Shown here piece by piece: positions 35,101 to 50,100 of a stretch of DNA of 64,000 bases. The notes under the pieces were generated by a model that made no database searches, was not told the origin of the DNA, and was given only the letters and a program-made list of their open reading frames with translations. Numbering within the stretch: the first letter of the stretch is position 1; every line of letters begins with the position of its first letter. The position numbers and the translations under genes are program-made. The stretch spans positions 173,994,096-174,058,095 of the forward strand of contig CM060985.1 of NCBI GenBank assembly GCA_030765065.1. The letters run 5' to 3'. The stretch comes from Deroplatys truncata (taxonomy: Eukaryota > Arthropoda > Insecta > Mantodea > Mantidae).

Positions 35101-38100
35101 TTTAATACTCTTGTCAGTTTTTTAATATACAATTGCAATTCAGTTGTTTCTCATGATGCCATGGGAAGAGTATGGAACTTAAAGCCAGCATAGAGCGGAC
35201 AGCTTTTAAAACATTTGACTATCTTGTCTGCTGTTTCCTTTTGTGTCTACAACAAAGCACATAATGAAGCCATTTCTGCAAGCATTTATCTCAATTAACA
35301 TAAAATAGATAGAAAAATAAAACTTCTGCAACAATAGATTGCAGAAGAGGCATAAACAAATTCTGATGTGTTACATTCACATGACTTTCTCTACCCTCTA
35401 TCTCTTACTATTCTTACTAAAGCTTATTTTTCTATCTACTTCATTTTATTCCAAATAAACGTTTGCAGAAATAGCTACATTACACATTTCATTGTAGATA
35501 CAAAGAGAACAGCGATAGTTAAATGTTAAGCAACTGGACATCATATGCTGGCTTTAAAATTCCATACTGTTTGCATGACATTGCAAGAAACAACTGAATG
35601 TTGAAAGGACTTTAAAGAATGACCAAGTAATGAACAATTCCAACCATTAACAACAGATATCTGGGAAATGGTTTATGCCACAAAAAAGTTATTTGAAGTA
35701 AATTGTGTATTTTAAAGAGATCTTCATTTCTTGTGTAGTGCATTTTCGTCTTTTGCTTAATGTTTACTACTTATACAAGATTATACAAAATTCCTTCTGA
35801 ATGAAGGGGATTTCAAAGGCTCTTCCCAGAAAATCCAAGTTATGCATTTTATTTGTCATGTAAATATCAGTAATATATGGTATTTTAATCAAAATTGTTG
35901 TCGTTTTTAGAAAAACAAAAATTTTGAAAAATCTTCTATACAAAGGTTAGTTTTGGGTGTGGGAATTTTCTTGAAAATCTTGTGTCATATGTTTAGAAGG
36001 TACTGAACCTAAATACCAAGTTTGGTGTTTATCCGACTTTTCATTTTTAAGTTATGCTGTTCACAGACACACACACATAACCTTTTTCTAAAAATGCTTT
36101 TTTCTTTGGATTCAGGAAATCTCAAAACATGTATTTCTGGTGAAAACTCGGTATAAAATTTTTTAGTGGAATGCAGTATCTTCTCTACCTGCTATGTACG
36201 TCATAGAGAAAGTCATGGGAAAGTAATGCAACAGATTTTTAAGAAATTAATTTTTGCATCACATTATAAACTGATGATATTAATAGAAACATACATAACG
36301 TCATATGATGGGAAAGCTGTTTATAAAAGTGTGTATACCTCCTGGTGCCCAATGTTTTAGTTCTAAGTGCATGATACTACCAGGTTGAAAGTATATTGAG
36401 GCATGTGATGAATTAAAACAACTTCTTCCTAATTTGTAGCTTGGTGTGTCAGAGGCTTAAGCCCCAGCTTTTGGATCGAAGCTATCAGGAACTGGAAGGT
36501 AACTTCAGGTCATACACACGAGCTTTAGTGGGACTGGCATGCAATCTACATCGCTCTAGAGAGCTGCGTTCATTGTTTGTTGAACTGGTGGAGCGCTGTC
36601 TTGAGCCATGGAGGCAAGTTGCATGGTCCCATACAGACCTAAGGAATTTCCTCTCTGCTTATATGCAATGTGCACTGGAAATGGATGTCTTGAGGTAAGA
36701 TAGCAGCAATAAAATGCACATATAAAGTAACTTATACGTTAGCACTTTGAGGCAGTATTTTAATACCTGAATAATTTCAATTGTATTTTATAATAAGTAA
36801 ATTCAATAACAGCCTGCCTTGGCACAATATGAATGTAATAATTATTTAAATTGTATGTAACAGTCATTGCAAATGCTTATTTTTATTGTAAACATATTTT
36901 AATAATGTTATGTGAATACATTACATACTCTAATAATGCAAGAACTGTGAGAATAATAAGTTTTAGGTTGCTAACAATGAGTAATAATGAGGTAATTGTA
37001 GCAATAATGTGTTTGGAGTTTGAAATATACTGGTCATGATTAGATCGATGATGACGTAAATTCTGTTATAGTTTTTAAATTAGCCAATCAACAGCAAAGA
37101 AAAGTTTTCAGTTAAATGCAGATATTCTATTGGACTAGAATTAGCCAATCAGAGACTTGCAATACCGAAGCTTATGGGTTTTGACCATTGAGGTTACTCA
37201 GTTGCTAGCGAGACTTAGTAGAGTATAGATGGGAAAATGTGTTCTCTACGGGTGATTAGTAAAAACAGATATACGTGTTAAGTGAATGTATAAAAGTTTC
37301 TCACAGTTCTTTAAAAAGTGTAGTGGTTTATAAATATGTGCAGGAATTTAAATAAAAGAAGTTACGTATGTATTGTAATGAAAAGAAGCTAGAAACAGTG
37401 ATGTGTATTGAATTTATTTAAAGGTGAGTCGAAATTGTTACACTAACATCACTTAAGTTTACTCACTTAACATGTTTCGGGAAACCGTTGTTCCCATCCT
37501 CAGAAGGTTAACTCGACTGGCCCGTGTTGTTGGTGTTTCCATTTTTTGGACTATCAGAAGGTTAACTCGACTGGCCCGTGTTGTTGGTGTTTCCGTTTTT
37601 TGGACTATCAGAAGGTTAACTCGACTGGCCCGTGTTGTTGGTGTTTCCGTTTTTTTGACTATCAGAAGGTTAACTCGACTGGCCCGTGTTGTTGGTGTTT
37701 CCGTTTTTTGGACTATCTGAAGGTTAACTCGACTGGCCCGTGTTGTTGGTGTTTCCGTTTTTTGGACTTGAAAAGAAGCTAGAAACAGTGATGTGTATTG
37801 AATTTATTTAAAGGTGAGTCGAAATTTCCTCTCTGGAAGTACATTTCTCCACCACAAGATGCCACCACAGGATCCAGTCCAAAAAACGGAAACACCAACA
37901 ACACGGGCCAGTCGAGTTAACCTTCTGAGGATGGGAACAACGGTTTCCCGAAACATGTTAAGTGAGTAAACTTAAGTGATGTTAGTGTAACAATTTCGAC
38001 TCACCTTTAAATAAAAAGAAGTTAATTTAAAAGTTTAATTCTGTGATGTCTACAATAATTGTCATACCACGTCCTACCTAAGATACATGACTCTAAAGTA

Positions 38101-41100
38101 AGAGTGATGCAGCCAAGGCAAATTCAAACATAAGTAATATTACATAAGCATCAAATTTAAACCTACACCAAAAGCATGTTCCAGGAACTCTTTAAATGCA
38201 ACTAAAATAAAGATTACATAAAAACAATCTTCAAGTTTAAACAACAGTTAAACAACATAACCTTCTTCAAGTTTACGTAAATACACTAGAATCTCGTTAG
38301 TACGTTTTTGCAGGGACCTAAGTATTTGGACGTCATAGGCGGGAAAACGTGTTAACGAAAATGCAAAATCTGCAATTTAAGAACATAGGTAATAAAAATC
38401 TAATAATTACTACGTCTCCATGGGCAATTTAAATCGATTTTGAGTACAATTTCATACTGAATACGATCCGCGTTTCCATGTTAAATTGAATATGTTTAAA
38501 TGGATTTGGATACACAAAGCCTGAGAATAAATAATTTAAGCTTTTATTTTGGTCAACTTGGATTTTTTAGGTTATGAATGTTTTTGAGAAAATAAATTGC
38601 AAATTGTAGAAGCGGCAATAGTGGTTTTGCTGTGTGTTTTATTACACACGTGATAACAATTTCTGCTAAAAAAGAAAAAATTATGAGCGTGCATCGTGTT
38701 ACGAGTACAATAGACGATATTATCTTTGGTGTATACAAGACGATTTGAATACGGAGGTGTTTCCATGCAACAAATTTCGTTCCGGTCCTCTTCTGATCCT
38801 ATTTTCCAAGAGAAAAATTTTGTTTTAGTATTTTTCCCTTCTTTAAAAGCAGTTTCAATCAATTTAGGTTTGCTAACAATCGTGTTTAAGGTTGATGGAA
38901 CTTCCGCACTATATCGACATGCTTTATATTTGGATTGTGATTACATCAAGGATTTTCAGCTTTTCACTGTTGGTTATTTACCTACTACACTTTCTTTTTT
39001 TCATTGTAAATGAAAAGTTAAAATACAATCTACGGTTGTTTGGTCATCACTCAACATTAGAAACTATCGTTAGCGTTTACCGCGTTTACCACGCCAAGGT
39101 AAAGCATTCTCTATCCCGCCCACAGAAATCGTGTCACACAAGTATTTAAATGCATGCATGTGATTGGCTGCCGATATCCACCCCGTGACCAAGGATTGAC
39201 CAAAGTAGCAAATGAGGACGTCAAACTATGAACGTGTTATAATAAACGCCTACTCCCACTGTACCGATCAAGGATTGGCCAAAACAGCGAATGAGGACGT
39301 CAAAATTCAAACGGACTTTTATAATTCAACGTAATACACGGGAAAACGTGTTAATGAGGAACGTGCTAACGAGATTCCACTGTATATATATTACGTAACA
39401 GCACACTTCTTCAAGTTGGCTCACAATTGCGGGGCAAATAAAATAAAGTACGTAATTTATTACGCACCAAATTATATTCTTCTTCAACTTCTATGTTTTT
39501 TGCAGATATACGTTTAATGTTTTAGGCACCGAACTTTGTCCATTAACATTCAACTCATTTATATGTTTTTCGATTATGCTTTTTATCATTAATATGTCAC
39601 ATTTTTCTGGTCCTTATGTATGAAATATATTGTTTTAGTTACTCATTTATATGTTATGTTTATGCTATGCTAAGCATGGTTTCTGTATACTGTAGCAGCA
39701 CAAAACAGTAGGCATGTGTGAGGTATCATTATTTTCGCAACATATTATTGCCGCACATGTGTTAACTAAACGGCTGGGCAAGGTTATTCTTCCCCAGATT
39801 GTACAGATGATGAAGTAGGCATAAGTGTTCTCAGTGTGCATGACGCAATTCAAGCTCTAGAAATTACATAATGATTTGTTATTTTAAAGCTTAAATGATG
39901 ACAGAATTTCTGCAATTAGTGTGCATTCCTGTATGACTGTGTGGAAAAATCAAAGAACCAAAGAAAAGTTGATACTTTTTTTTAGTGATTGGACGATACC
40001 ACTATTTCTTATACTTGATACCAGAACTGATTTTTAGTGCTGATATTCGACACTCACTTCATAAAAAACTATAGAGGGGATAGCTTGTTCATTGAATTAT
40101 GTTCTTATTAGTAGCTTTGGTATATAAATGCATGTAACCAATTTTGTATTTATGCTAATTCCGAAATTGTGCCATGCCAGCCTCTAGTTCCTGAGATCAT
40201 GGGTTTAAACAGAGGGTAATTGATTTTTTCGGGCATAAAATCCTTAGCATGTCTTCCTTTGGAAGGGAAGTAAAGCCAGTGTCCTGTGTCGTAGATTTAG
40301 AGCACTTAAAAGAACCTCAAGCCTGATAAAGAGGCATCTGAGCAAAATTACCACGTTTCCTCCTGACTGCTTTGCACAATTGTGTCAAGGTCTCGCAGTA
40401 TTGGTCAGCGGTCATGTGCACCCTCTTTCTAAAAACTCCAAGAGTATGTCACCTGCACTGTCCCAAAACATTGTGACCATCACCTTCCTGTCAGATGGCT
40501 CACCTTAAACTTCTTGTCTTTGGAGAGGAGGGGGTTTCCACTCCATTGACGACCCTTACTGTTGGGGGGTGTAGTGGTGGATCCATGGTTCGTCACCTGT
40601 GACAATGTGGTGAAGAAGACCTGTTCTCTTTCATGGAGAACCATTGCAAAAGTGCCCCCATGCACTTCTCCTTGTGTTGGTTGGAAAGGATTCATGGAAC
40701 CCATTGGTAACAAACTTTCCAGTACGCAGAATATCATGAACAATGTGACAAATGCTTCCAAACGACATTCCCAATTCTACTGTTGTTCCTCCTGTTGTTC
40801 TAAATCAGCTCTTCCATGCGAGCTGTGTTCAAATCTGCTGATGCCGTGCCGGATTGGCTACTGCGATCCTTGTCGGTAATGTTTTCTCTACCAGCTGCAA
40901 ACATTTGACACGATTCTGTGACATGCTGATGAGGCATTAGTCTCTCTGTAAACCTCTACCAGCTGCTGCTGAATTTCATCTGCGGTTGCATGTTTTGCCC
41001 ACAGAAATTGAATAACGGAGCAGATTTCCTCGTGAGACCAGTTTTCCAAATGAGTCACCATTTCTGTTCACCTACAAGTAGCGCTGAAACTCTGCACAGT

Positions 41101-44100
41101 TGCCAACCACATGTATTACAATTACCGCACACTCAATTTCTTTATAATGGAATGAAACTCCAGGAATATTGGCCTTCTAACTTTAGTTTTTGATCACCCC
41201 TCATACTTGTTATACTTAGCATTCTACCAATATTCACAACTACCACACAATGTACGCATTTTTTAATCCGGTAATAAGTAATTAGTCACATAACACTTGG
41301 AAACATAGTCAAGTTTTTGGATTAAGTCTCTCTCCCTCATACATTAGCATGTTTAATACAAAGATTTGACTTGTGTAAACACAAACTAACAGATGGAAGA
41401 ACAAATACTTCCCGCATCTTTAGTTCTGAATTGGTTCTGCTGGATTCACAGACAGATTTTTGTCACCGGAGTAGAGAGGGAGTCACCAAGCCAAGGTATT
41501 GCAGAAACGTGATTTAACACTGCATGTTACATCAGTACCTCTACTCCTTCCCCCACAGAAACCGCATTCAAGGTCTATCAAGACTTATAGTCCAGCAACT
41601 CTTTAGAACATGTGCAAGGCAATAATGGGAAGTCTCGACTCCTTTTATTCCTTATCTACCATAAAGTTAAATGCAACAACTTTGAATGATGCAAAACTTG
41701 AATATTTAAAAGTAGTGAAGGTTTATCTCAAGGTATTAAACGTACTTCGATATCACTGAGTATTAAGATATCATCAGTATTGAGGTCCCATTCCTAATTT
41801 TGTTTAAACCTGAGGCAGTATTTTTAACACTTAAATGATTTCAGTCTAATTATATAATATATAAATTCAATAACAGCCCACCTTAAAGCAATATGTGTAT
41901 GTAACAAGATATAAAAAGTGTATATTACAGTCATTTTACATGTTTATATTATTGTATACATGTGTAATAATGTTATGTGAATGTATTACATAATTTAATA
42001 ATGTAGGAGCTGTGAGAATAATAGGTTAAAAGTTGCTAACAATGAGGTAACAATGAGGTAACCTTGAGGTAATAATAAGAAAGAAAGTTTAATAATGCTA
42101 ATCATTATTGGAGCAACAATAATGTAAATTTTGAGACAGTTTATAAATAGCCAATCAACAACCAGAAAAACATTTAGTTAAATGAATGTATTCTATTGGA
42201 GTAGGATTAGCCAATCAGAAACTGAAATATAGCAAAATTTACAAATTAAGAAGTCAGTTGCTTGTAGACAGTGTTACTAACCGGACGCGAGATGTGTCCT
42301 CGAGAAATTTAATACATATTTTGTGTGAGACAAAAATAGTTTACATGTTAAAAAGTGCAAGTAATTAATAAAAACAAAACTCACAGCTCTCTCTATATCA
42401 GTGAAGTGTTATTTAAATCGAGTCAAGCATTAATAAATGGAGTGAAGAAAAATTATAATCTGTGTAAGCCTACATTCTTCAGTCGCACCACTCCGTGCTA
42501 AAACATTCATGTCTCTAAAAAAATATATAAATACTGACACAGCCGAGGCAAACATAACTATATAATATTTAAAGAAACAGTCAAAATTACAAAGTTAATA
42601 TTTTTAAACATTTGGGGCGAAGGCTACCGGAAACTTTTTACCATACGTGCGGTTGCAACTACTTCAAGTTTGGCTCCCCAACAGTCGAAATAAAATAAAA
42701 CTCCTACAATACAACAACTTCTTCAATTAGCTTATCATATGTGAAGCAACAACAATACAACCTACCTTCTTCAAACCACTGTAGAGCACCAGCACTCTGA
42801 ATCCTTTGTTGTAGCTTGAAATATGACTAACAGGACTGGTATGCATATAAGTACTCTAAATACTGTACTGTTTATTATTTGTTTCATTTATGGCTTTCTT
42901 ATATTAAATAATACATAATTATTTTGATAAAAAATCTGATAACACATTTTCAGTTCCATAAGAAAATTAATTTTTACGTTTTCTCATTTGTACATTATTT
43001 ATTTCCTCCTTTGAAAACGAATAACTGAGGTTTTACTCTACCTCTCAATTGGCTGCTAGGTCCATTACAGCATAATATAGGGTGATCTGATAAGTCTAGT
43101 AAGTTTCCACGAAAGAATGGAACATTTTTGTTGCGGCTTCATGGTTGGTAAGCTTGATTATTCAAAGAATGGTATAAAAAATTTCAACAATGTACAGCAT
43201 ACAGTTCATTACTGACAGTCAGCTGTGATTGAAAATGGAAAAATCTGATGTGATACACTCACATGACTTTCTCTACTCTTGTACAAACTATTTTTACAAA
43301 TGCTTATTCTCCAAATGTTTCATGTTAATCGAGATGTTAATCTTATTGCTAATTTTCTTGTAGATGCAAGGGGTATTGGTAGGCTTTAAGCGATAGTCAA
43401 ATATGGCATGTGGAGTATTCCATTCTCTTTGCATTACCAGGACAAAAAAAAAAAAATGAATAACGAATTCCCATTTGAGAAAAAGTATAAGTATTCAAAC
43501 ATTTAAGGGAATAACAAGAAATATCTTGAAAATGGTTCACTCAACAAAAAAAAATGTATATGACATAAATTGTGTATTTTAACGCAATCTACATTTTTTA
43601 TATAGTAAAATTTTTTCTATCTCTTATGGTTTACCAGTTATGCAAAAATCATTCACAATGAAGAACACTTTTGGAGACTTTCCCAGAAAATTCAAGATAT
43701 ACATTTATTTGTCATGAAAGTATCTTAAATATATGATATTTTAATCAAAATCGTTAGCCATTTTTGAGAAATATAAATTTTCGAAAAATGTTCCATGTAA
43801 AGGGTAATCTGGCATGGGGAGATTTTCTTGAAAACCTTTGTGTCGCATCTCTGGAAGATACTGAACCTAAATACCAAGTTTGGTGTTTATCCGATTGTTC
43901 GTTTCTGCGTTATGCTGTTCACAGACACACACACGGACATGTTTCCAAAAATACTTTTTTTGGATTCAGGAGGCCTCAAAACATGAAATCTCGGTATCGA
44001 ATTTTTGGGTGGAATACAATACTTCCCCTGCTTACTATACGTAGTAGAGAAAGTAAACAACCAAGGTTTGAGCTGTTATTAAACATTTTCATTTGGAGAG

Positions 44101-47100
44101 TTGGACTGCGGCACAAATCCAAACAAATTGGATGAAGTTCATGCAGACTTTGTACCATCATTGAAGACCATTTAGTTCTGGAATAATGAATTTAAACGTG
44201 GTTGGACAAGCATTGAAGATGAAGTGTGGTCCATCTGGCCATCCAATTGCAGTCACCACACAGGAAACCATTGACGAAATCCATGAAATGGTAATGCAAT
44301 ACTGCCAAATAAAAATTTGTGAGATTCCTGAGACTATAGGCATCTCAACTGAGTGAGTGCACAATATCCTGCATGGAGAATTGGCTATGAAGAAACTTGG
44401 GTACAAGGTGGGCGCTGCAGTTGCTTACAGTCAACCAAAAGCACATCTGGAAGAACATTTCAGCACAGTGTCTGGTGATGTTTAATCGCAATCTGCAAGA
44501 TTTTTTTGTGCCGATTTGTGACCACTGATGAAACCTGTATCCATCATTACACACCAGTCCGAAAGGCAGTCAAAACAATGGACAAAGGCTGGTGAAAGTG
44601 TGCCAAAGAAGGTAAAGACCATTTTGTCCACTGGTAAGGTGATGACCACTGGTTTTTGGGATTCACAAGGAATAATCTTCAGATTACTTCGAAAATGGCA
44701 GAATTATAACTGGACCGTATTATGCTTCATTGTTGGATCGTTTGAAACTTGCGTTGACTGAAAAAAGACCAAGGTTGACACACAAAAGGTGCTCTTTCAC
44801 CAGGATAATAAAACATTGATAATCACAGTGGCGAAAGTGCATGAATTGGTTCTTATCCATCCTATTCACCAGAGTCCCAAGTGACTTTTTCTATTTAATT
44901 TGAAACTTTGGCTTGGCAGGAAGAAATTTCATTAAATTAGGGAGTGATCGTTGCCGTTCAATTCATATTTTGCTGAGTTTAAAAGTTTTTATGATGGGAT
45001 GCAAAAGTTGGAGAATTGCTGGACCAAGTATATAGCCATCAAAGGAGACTATGTCAAGAAATTAGGTGAGTTGTTTACGAAAAAAAAATTTGTTCTTGCC
45101 TTTTTACCTGACTTACCAAACCACCGTTGTATGTATCTCCACATACTTTGTTCATCTGAAATGTAGCAGAGTTCTGTACATGGCCCTTATATGGGCCAGG
45201 CCAGCTGCTATAGAGAGCATTCTACAACTATACCCCCGCCGCTGTATCTTTGCACTTGACAGTTTGTGTGGCTTCGCGTAAGGTTTGCTACATTGCGGTT
45301 GCGATGTTGCCAGAGTGGCTAGTAAACAACAACAGCTGATTGCTCTCCTTTCTATCGTGTCTAAGCCGCATACAAAAAGTTTACGCAAGTAGCGAACATC
45401 AATGAATAATAACTATTTCGTATTATTATTGTTAATTGAAAATAAGCGATATAAGCAGTTTTGGTATGGTCGGATACTCCTTTCTATGATAATAGGCATA
45501 AATGTGTCTACGTATGGCGTCTAATTGGAAAGCATCAAGATTTGTGACTGGACGAGGCTGCTTTCTTTTCTTCCCTGGAGTTGATAGAAATACCTGTTGC
45601 GTTCCAGATGGTTCAGGAATTTTGTCCTCTTTCTCTTGGAGTTTCACTCCCTTGTGTATAACAGTTCTCGTGCTTAGCCCAAGAGCTACTGCAGTTCGTT
45701 GTACGACTTTATCAGCAGGAATAGAGGGATTGCCATGAAGCTTTACGTACTCCTTTTCCTGTTCAAAGAATTCCCGGATTCTGCTTAAAAAGTTCCAATG
45801 CCTGACTATTAAGTGGCCCACCTCGGCGCAAAGGATTTTCACTTCGTGAATCACTCGGCGATCGGCGTCGTTTTTCAGACATCGTCGCACTTAATTTTGG
45901 TTTAAATAAATAATATGAATGAAATATATATATAATAGATGAATATATATGTATAAACAAACAATAACAAAACTATTAAACAAGAACCACAAATATAAAT
46001 AACAATGAATATGTAGCTTGCAAAGAACAACTTGACGCTCGTGCTAGAGATTCACAAACTGAAGCACGTGGTTGGGAATAGTTACATCCGGCAACAGAGC
46101 CGATTCTAGTTCCGGTTCCGCTTTGTCATCGGCCATCCGGAATGCTGTCTTGTGATTGGCTTAGGAAGTCAAACGGTTGAAGCTTTTCATCTGTTTTTTT
46201 GCGAGTGTACCAACTTAAACGCTAGCTGTCAAGTGCAATGTTACAGCGGCGGGGTATAAGTGACACAGAATTATATACTCAAGCTATAAAATGTGAATGC
46301 AAATATCAAATCTCCATACTCACCAAGTTTGACAGTTTGCTTATAAAATAAATGGGAGCGAAGGCAATTTTACACCTTTACAGCAAAGGAGGCATTTTTA
46401 TGCCTTTGTGAGCAGATTCAAAGTGTTTTAGATTTTCACGACACAGCATTAAATTGTATTGTATATTGTAACTTAAGATTACAGACTGAATGCACTGCTA
46501 TGATAGGCCAGAGCTTATCTGTGTGTCTATCCTTTATCATTATCAAGGTTCCCCTTCACAGACTGCAACAAAATGTATAGCATGTGAATTTAAAATTTTA
46601 TTGCAGACCTCTGGTAGCCAAAAGTGATGGGTGCAAACATTCTGTAATGGTAAGTATTAACACAGTTTTATTAAAAATACATGAACTCCAATGAGGTTTT
46701 AATAAAATTGTGTTAATACTTATCACATAACTACACTGTTAATAATGACTTCAATTTAATTTCATGATTCTTAATGGACATCAACTGTAAAGTCAACTCC
46801 CTCATTTAAATGAATCATCTTATTCACATCCTATGGTTGGGGGATTTAACTTCCAACTTTTTTGTCACAGTTTTTGTTTATAGTTGATGTTTTGAAACAT
46901 AAAATATAGAGTAGAAATCTGTGTATAGCCTAGGAAGTGGTGTTCTTTGTTTAATACATGTTTATTGGTACCAGGAGGAAGCACACTCAAGAATTCTTTT
47001 AAAATGAAATTCCCATTGAATTTACATGTATTTTTTGTGCATTTTAAATTTCAAGTCATTGCAAAATTATTACATTTTACTGATGAAAGGTTTTAAGAGT

Positions 47101-50100
47101 TTTGATTTCAGGAAGTTGGCAAACATGATTATGATATTGGAGTGGGATGCTTTCTGAAAGTGATCATAATAAGAACTTTGCAGTTAAAGCAGCTTTTGCA
47201 ATTGATTTTAGAACCACAGGGTGGGACTTTTAACGTAAACACATGCTTCTCTGTTCTTTGATTTCTTCAGCAGAGGAATTTCTAACAGAGAAAGTGAATA
47301 CGAGGGGGGGAAAGAAGGTTTCATTAATAAACTTTTCTCTCTTGCTAGTCATATTTTCTCTGATATACATTGCACATTAGAGTGAATTCTGCTCCAGGGC
47401 ACACCGAATTAAAAATCTGATGTGATACATTCACATGACTTTTTCTATCCTCTATTATTTATTAGTGGGTATACAAACTACAGAGTGAGCCAAAAGACTC
47501 CGAATGGTTTTTCCTGTCTGCATCCTCAGCGCTCGTTGCCGTCTGTCGCTATCGTAGAAAGGCGCGGATGAAACCATACAACATTTTTAAAACTACTTTT
47601 AAAGGCTTTATTTACCAACTTTACGAAAGGAGATGCTGAAATTGGCCACCATCGTTGTCCATACATTTTTGGCACCTCTTTAGGAAACTATCGACGTAGT
47701 TCACGTTGAGAAATTTCCTCGCGGATATTTTGTTTTAATTTTTCCAAGGTGTGTGGGTTTGTCTTGTACACTTTATGTTTTAAGTTTCCCTGGAGGTGTA
47801 TTTTATCAACAATATTACTGGCTGCGCGATGTTTTTCCACTGGGCGTGTGGAAATATGATAAAAACATGATAACGCACAGCTGCTATAAACAAAGTCACG
47901 CTGCTGTGCAGTGTGAAGTGCAGTTTTGAGTTGATAGTGATGTGATGTAGTTCAGGTATTACGAGTTATTTATTATTTTGTCCTGTACTTGGTCACAAGG
48001 TATATTATGTGCCTTCTACTGCACAGTGTGTATTTATTTATGATTCGTATGTGTTAACTCGGTCTCGCCAAGTGAAAGTACGATTTGCAGAAAGATTTCC
48101 AGGTGTAAAAGTTCCAGGCCGTACAACAATCCATGAACTTTACAGTAAATTTCAGACCACAGGAAGTGTTCAGGCTAAGAAATCTAAAAGACTGTGTTCG
48201 GTTCTTACCAAAGAAACATTAGACGACATCGGTCATGATGGATAGTTTCTTAAAGAGGTGCCAAAAATGTATGGACAACGACGGTGGCCAATTTCAGCAT
48301 CTCCTTTCGTAAAGTTGGTAAGTAAAGCTTTTAAAGGCTGTTTTGAAAATGTTGTATGGTTTCATATGCGCCTTTCTATGATAGTGGCAGACGGCAATGA
48401 GTGCCGAGAACGCGGACAGGAAAAACACGGCGCAGGTAGTTCGGAGTCTCACCCTGAATTTTTACTACAGCTTATTTATCTATCTTCTACATTTTAATCC
48501 AAATAAGCTTTTACACAAACAGCTACATTACACATTTCGTTATAGATACAAAGAGAACAGCAATAGTCAAATGTTTAACAACTGAACGCTATATGCTGGC
48601 CTTAAAATTCCATACTGTTTCCATGACATTGTGAGAAACAACTGAAAATCTACAAGATTTTAAAAGAATGACAAAGTATTGTACAATTCTATCAGTACAG
48701 ATATTTCGGAAATGGCTGATGCCACAGAACAAGTTAATTGAAGTAAATTGCATGTTTTAAAGAGAGAGAGATTTTTTTGTGTACCACCTTTTTGTCTATT
48801 GCTTAATGTTTACCAGTTATACAAGATTAGACAAAATTCATGCCAAATAAAGAGGACTTCACAGCCTGTTCCAACAAAATTTAAGATATATATTTTGTTA
48901 TATAAATATGTTTAATATATTGTATTTTAATCAAAATCATTAGGCATTTTGGAAAACCTTTTATGTAAAGGGTACTTGAGATTTGGAAAATTTTCTTGAA
49001 AATCTTCACGTTGCATCTTTGGAATACACTAAACTTACATACCAAGTTTGATATTTAATGAACTTTTCATTTTTGAGTTATGCAGTTCACACACACCCCC
49101 TACCTTTTCCTGCAATGATTGTTTTTTTTATTCAGGGGGCATCAAAATATATATTTCCAGGGCAAAATTTTATTTTGGGTACCAAATTTTTGGCAGAATG
49201 CAATACCTTCTTATATCCCCTCTGTTCAATCTTTGCACTTGACAGTTCATATGGCTTTGCGTAACATTGGCTATATTGTGGTTGCCAGTGGTAAAACAAT
49301 AAGAGCTGATTGCTCTCCTTTCTATCGTGTCTAAGCCGCTGCATACAAAAAGTGTACGTAAGTAGCGAACGTCAATGAATAATAACTACTTCCTATTATT
49401 TTTGTTAATTGAAAATAACTCGGCATAAACATTGCAACATATATAGAATAAATTGCGCAGTTTTGGCAATATAGAAACAGAATAATGCAAACTTGCCTGC
49501 TACAATGAGGAGAAATAAAAAAAAATTATAAGCTGCGATAACAAAGTTGTTTTCACACACACTGCGTTCCAGATGGTTTAGGAACTTTGTCCTGTTTCTC
49601 TTGGAGTTTCACTCCCATGTAAATAACAGTTCTCGTGATTAGTTCAAGAGCTACTGCAGTTCTTTGTACGGCTTTATCAGCAGGAATAGAGGGATGCCCA
49701 TGAACTTTCACGTACTCCTCCTGTTCAAAGAATTCCTGGGTCCTTCTTAACAGTTCCAATGCCTGACTATTAAGTTGTACATATCGATGCAAAGAATTTT
49801 CACTTCGTGAATCATCACTTGGTGATCTGCATCATTTTTGAGACATTGTTGCACTTCAAATCTTGTATAAATAATATGAATGAAATAAATATATATGTAT
49901 AAACGAACACCAACAATAACCACAAATATAAGTAACAATGAACAATATTAACTTGCAAAGAACGACTCGACGCACATGCTAGAAATTCACAAACTGAAGC
50001 CCGTGGTTGGAAATAGCTACATCCGGCAACAGAGCCGCTTCCAGTTCAGCTTCTGTTTTGTCATAGACCACCAGAAATGCTACCGTGTGATTGGTTTAGG

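Larger units (their letters stand above)
34178..35358 (-). repeat. R1 copy m, split by a LINE fragment
   Basis: Reverse R1 lacking the ORF half: 34178-34337, then 34993-35358. A ~55-bp segment (TTTTGTGTAACTGGTAAACA ... ACACAAAAAATAT) is present on both sides of the LINE. Confidence 0.75.
36741..39506. repeat. R4 copy 1, ~1 kb repeat with two nested elements
   Basis: Shares order and sequence with 41812-42795: TTGAGGCAGTATTTTAATAC, CAATAACAGCC, AATAATGTTATGTGAATACA, two ATTAGCCAATCA CCAAT-type motifs, and later CAGCCAAGGCAAA and CTTCTTCAAGTT segments. It is interrupted at 37365-38013 and 38284-39382. TATACGTT flanks it at about 36733 and 39507. Paired CCAAT boxes and absence of coding suggest an LTR, unproved. 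Confidence 0.68.

Noticed and set aside
37472-37782. ORFs with an 18-residue repeat, possible repeat protein
   Set aside because: Two frames are open simultaneously because the 54-bp DNA period is divisible by three; the array lies inside a mobile insertion.
45066-45388. ORFs spanning the mariner end and MITE end
   Set aside because: They cross two transposon boundaries and have no family resemblance.
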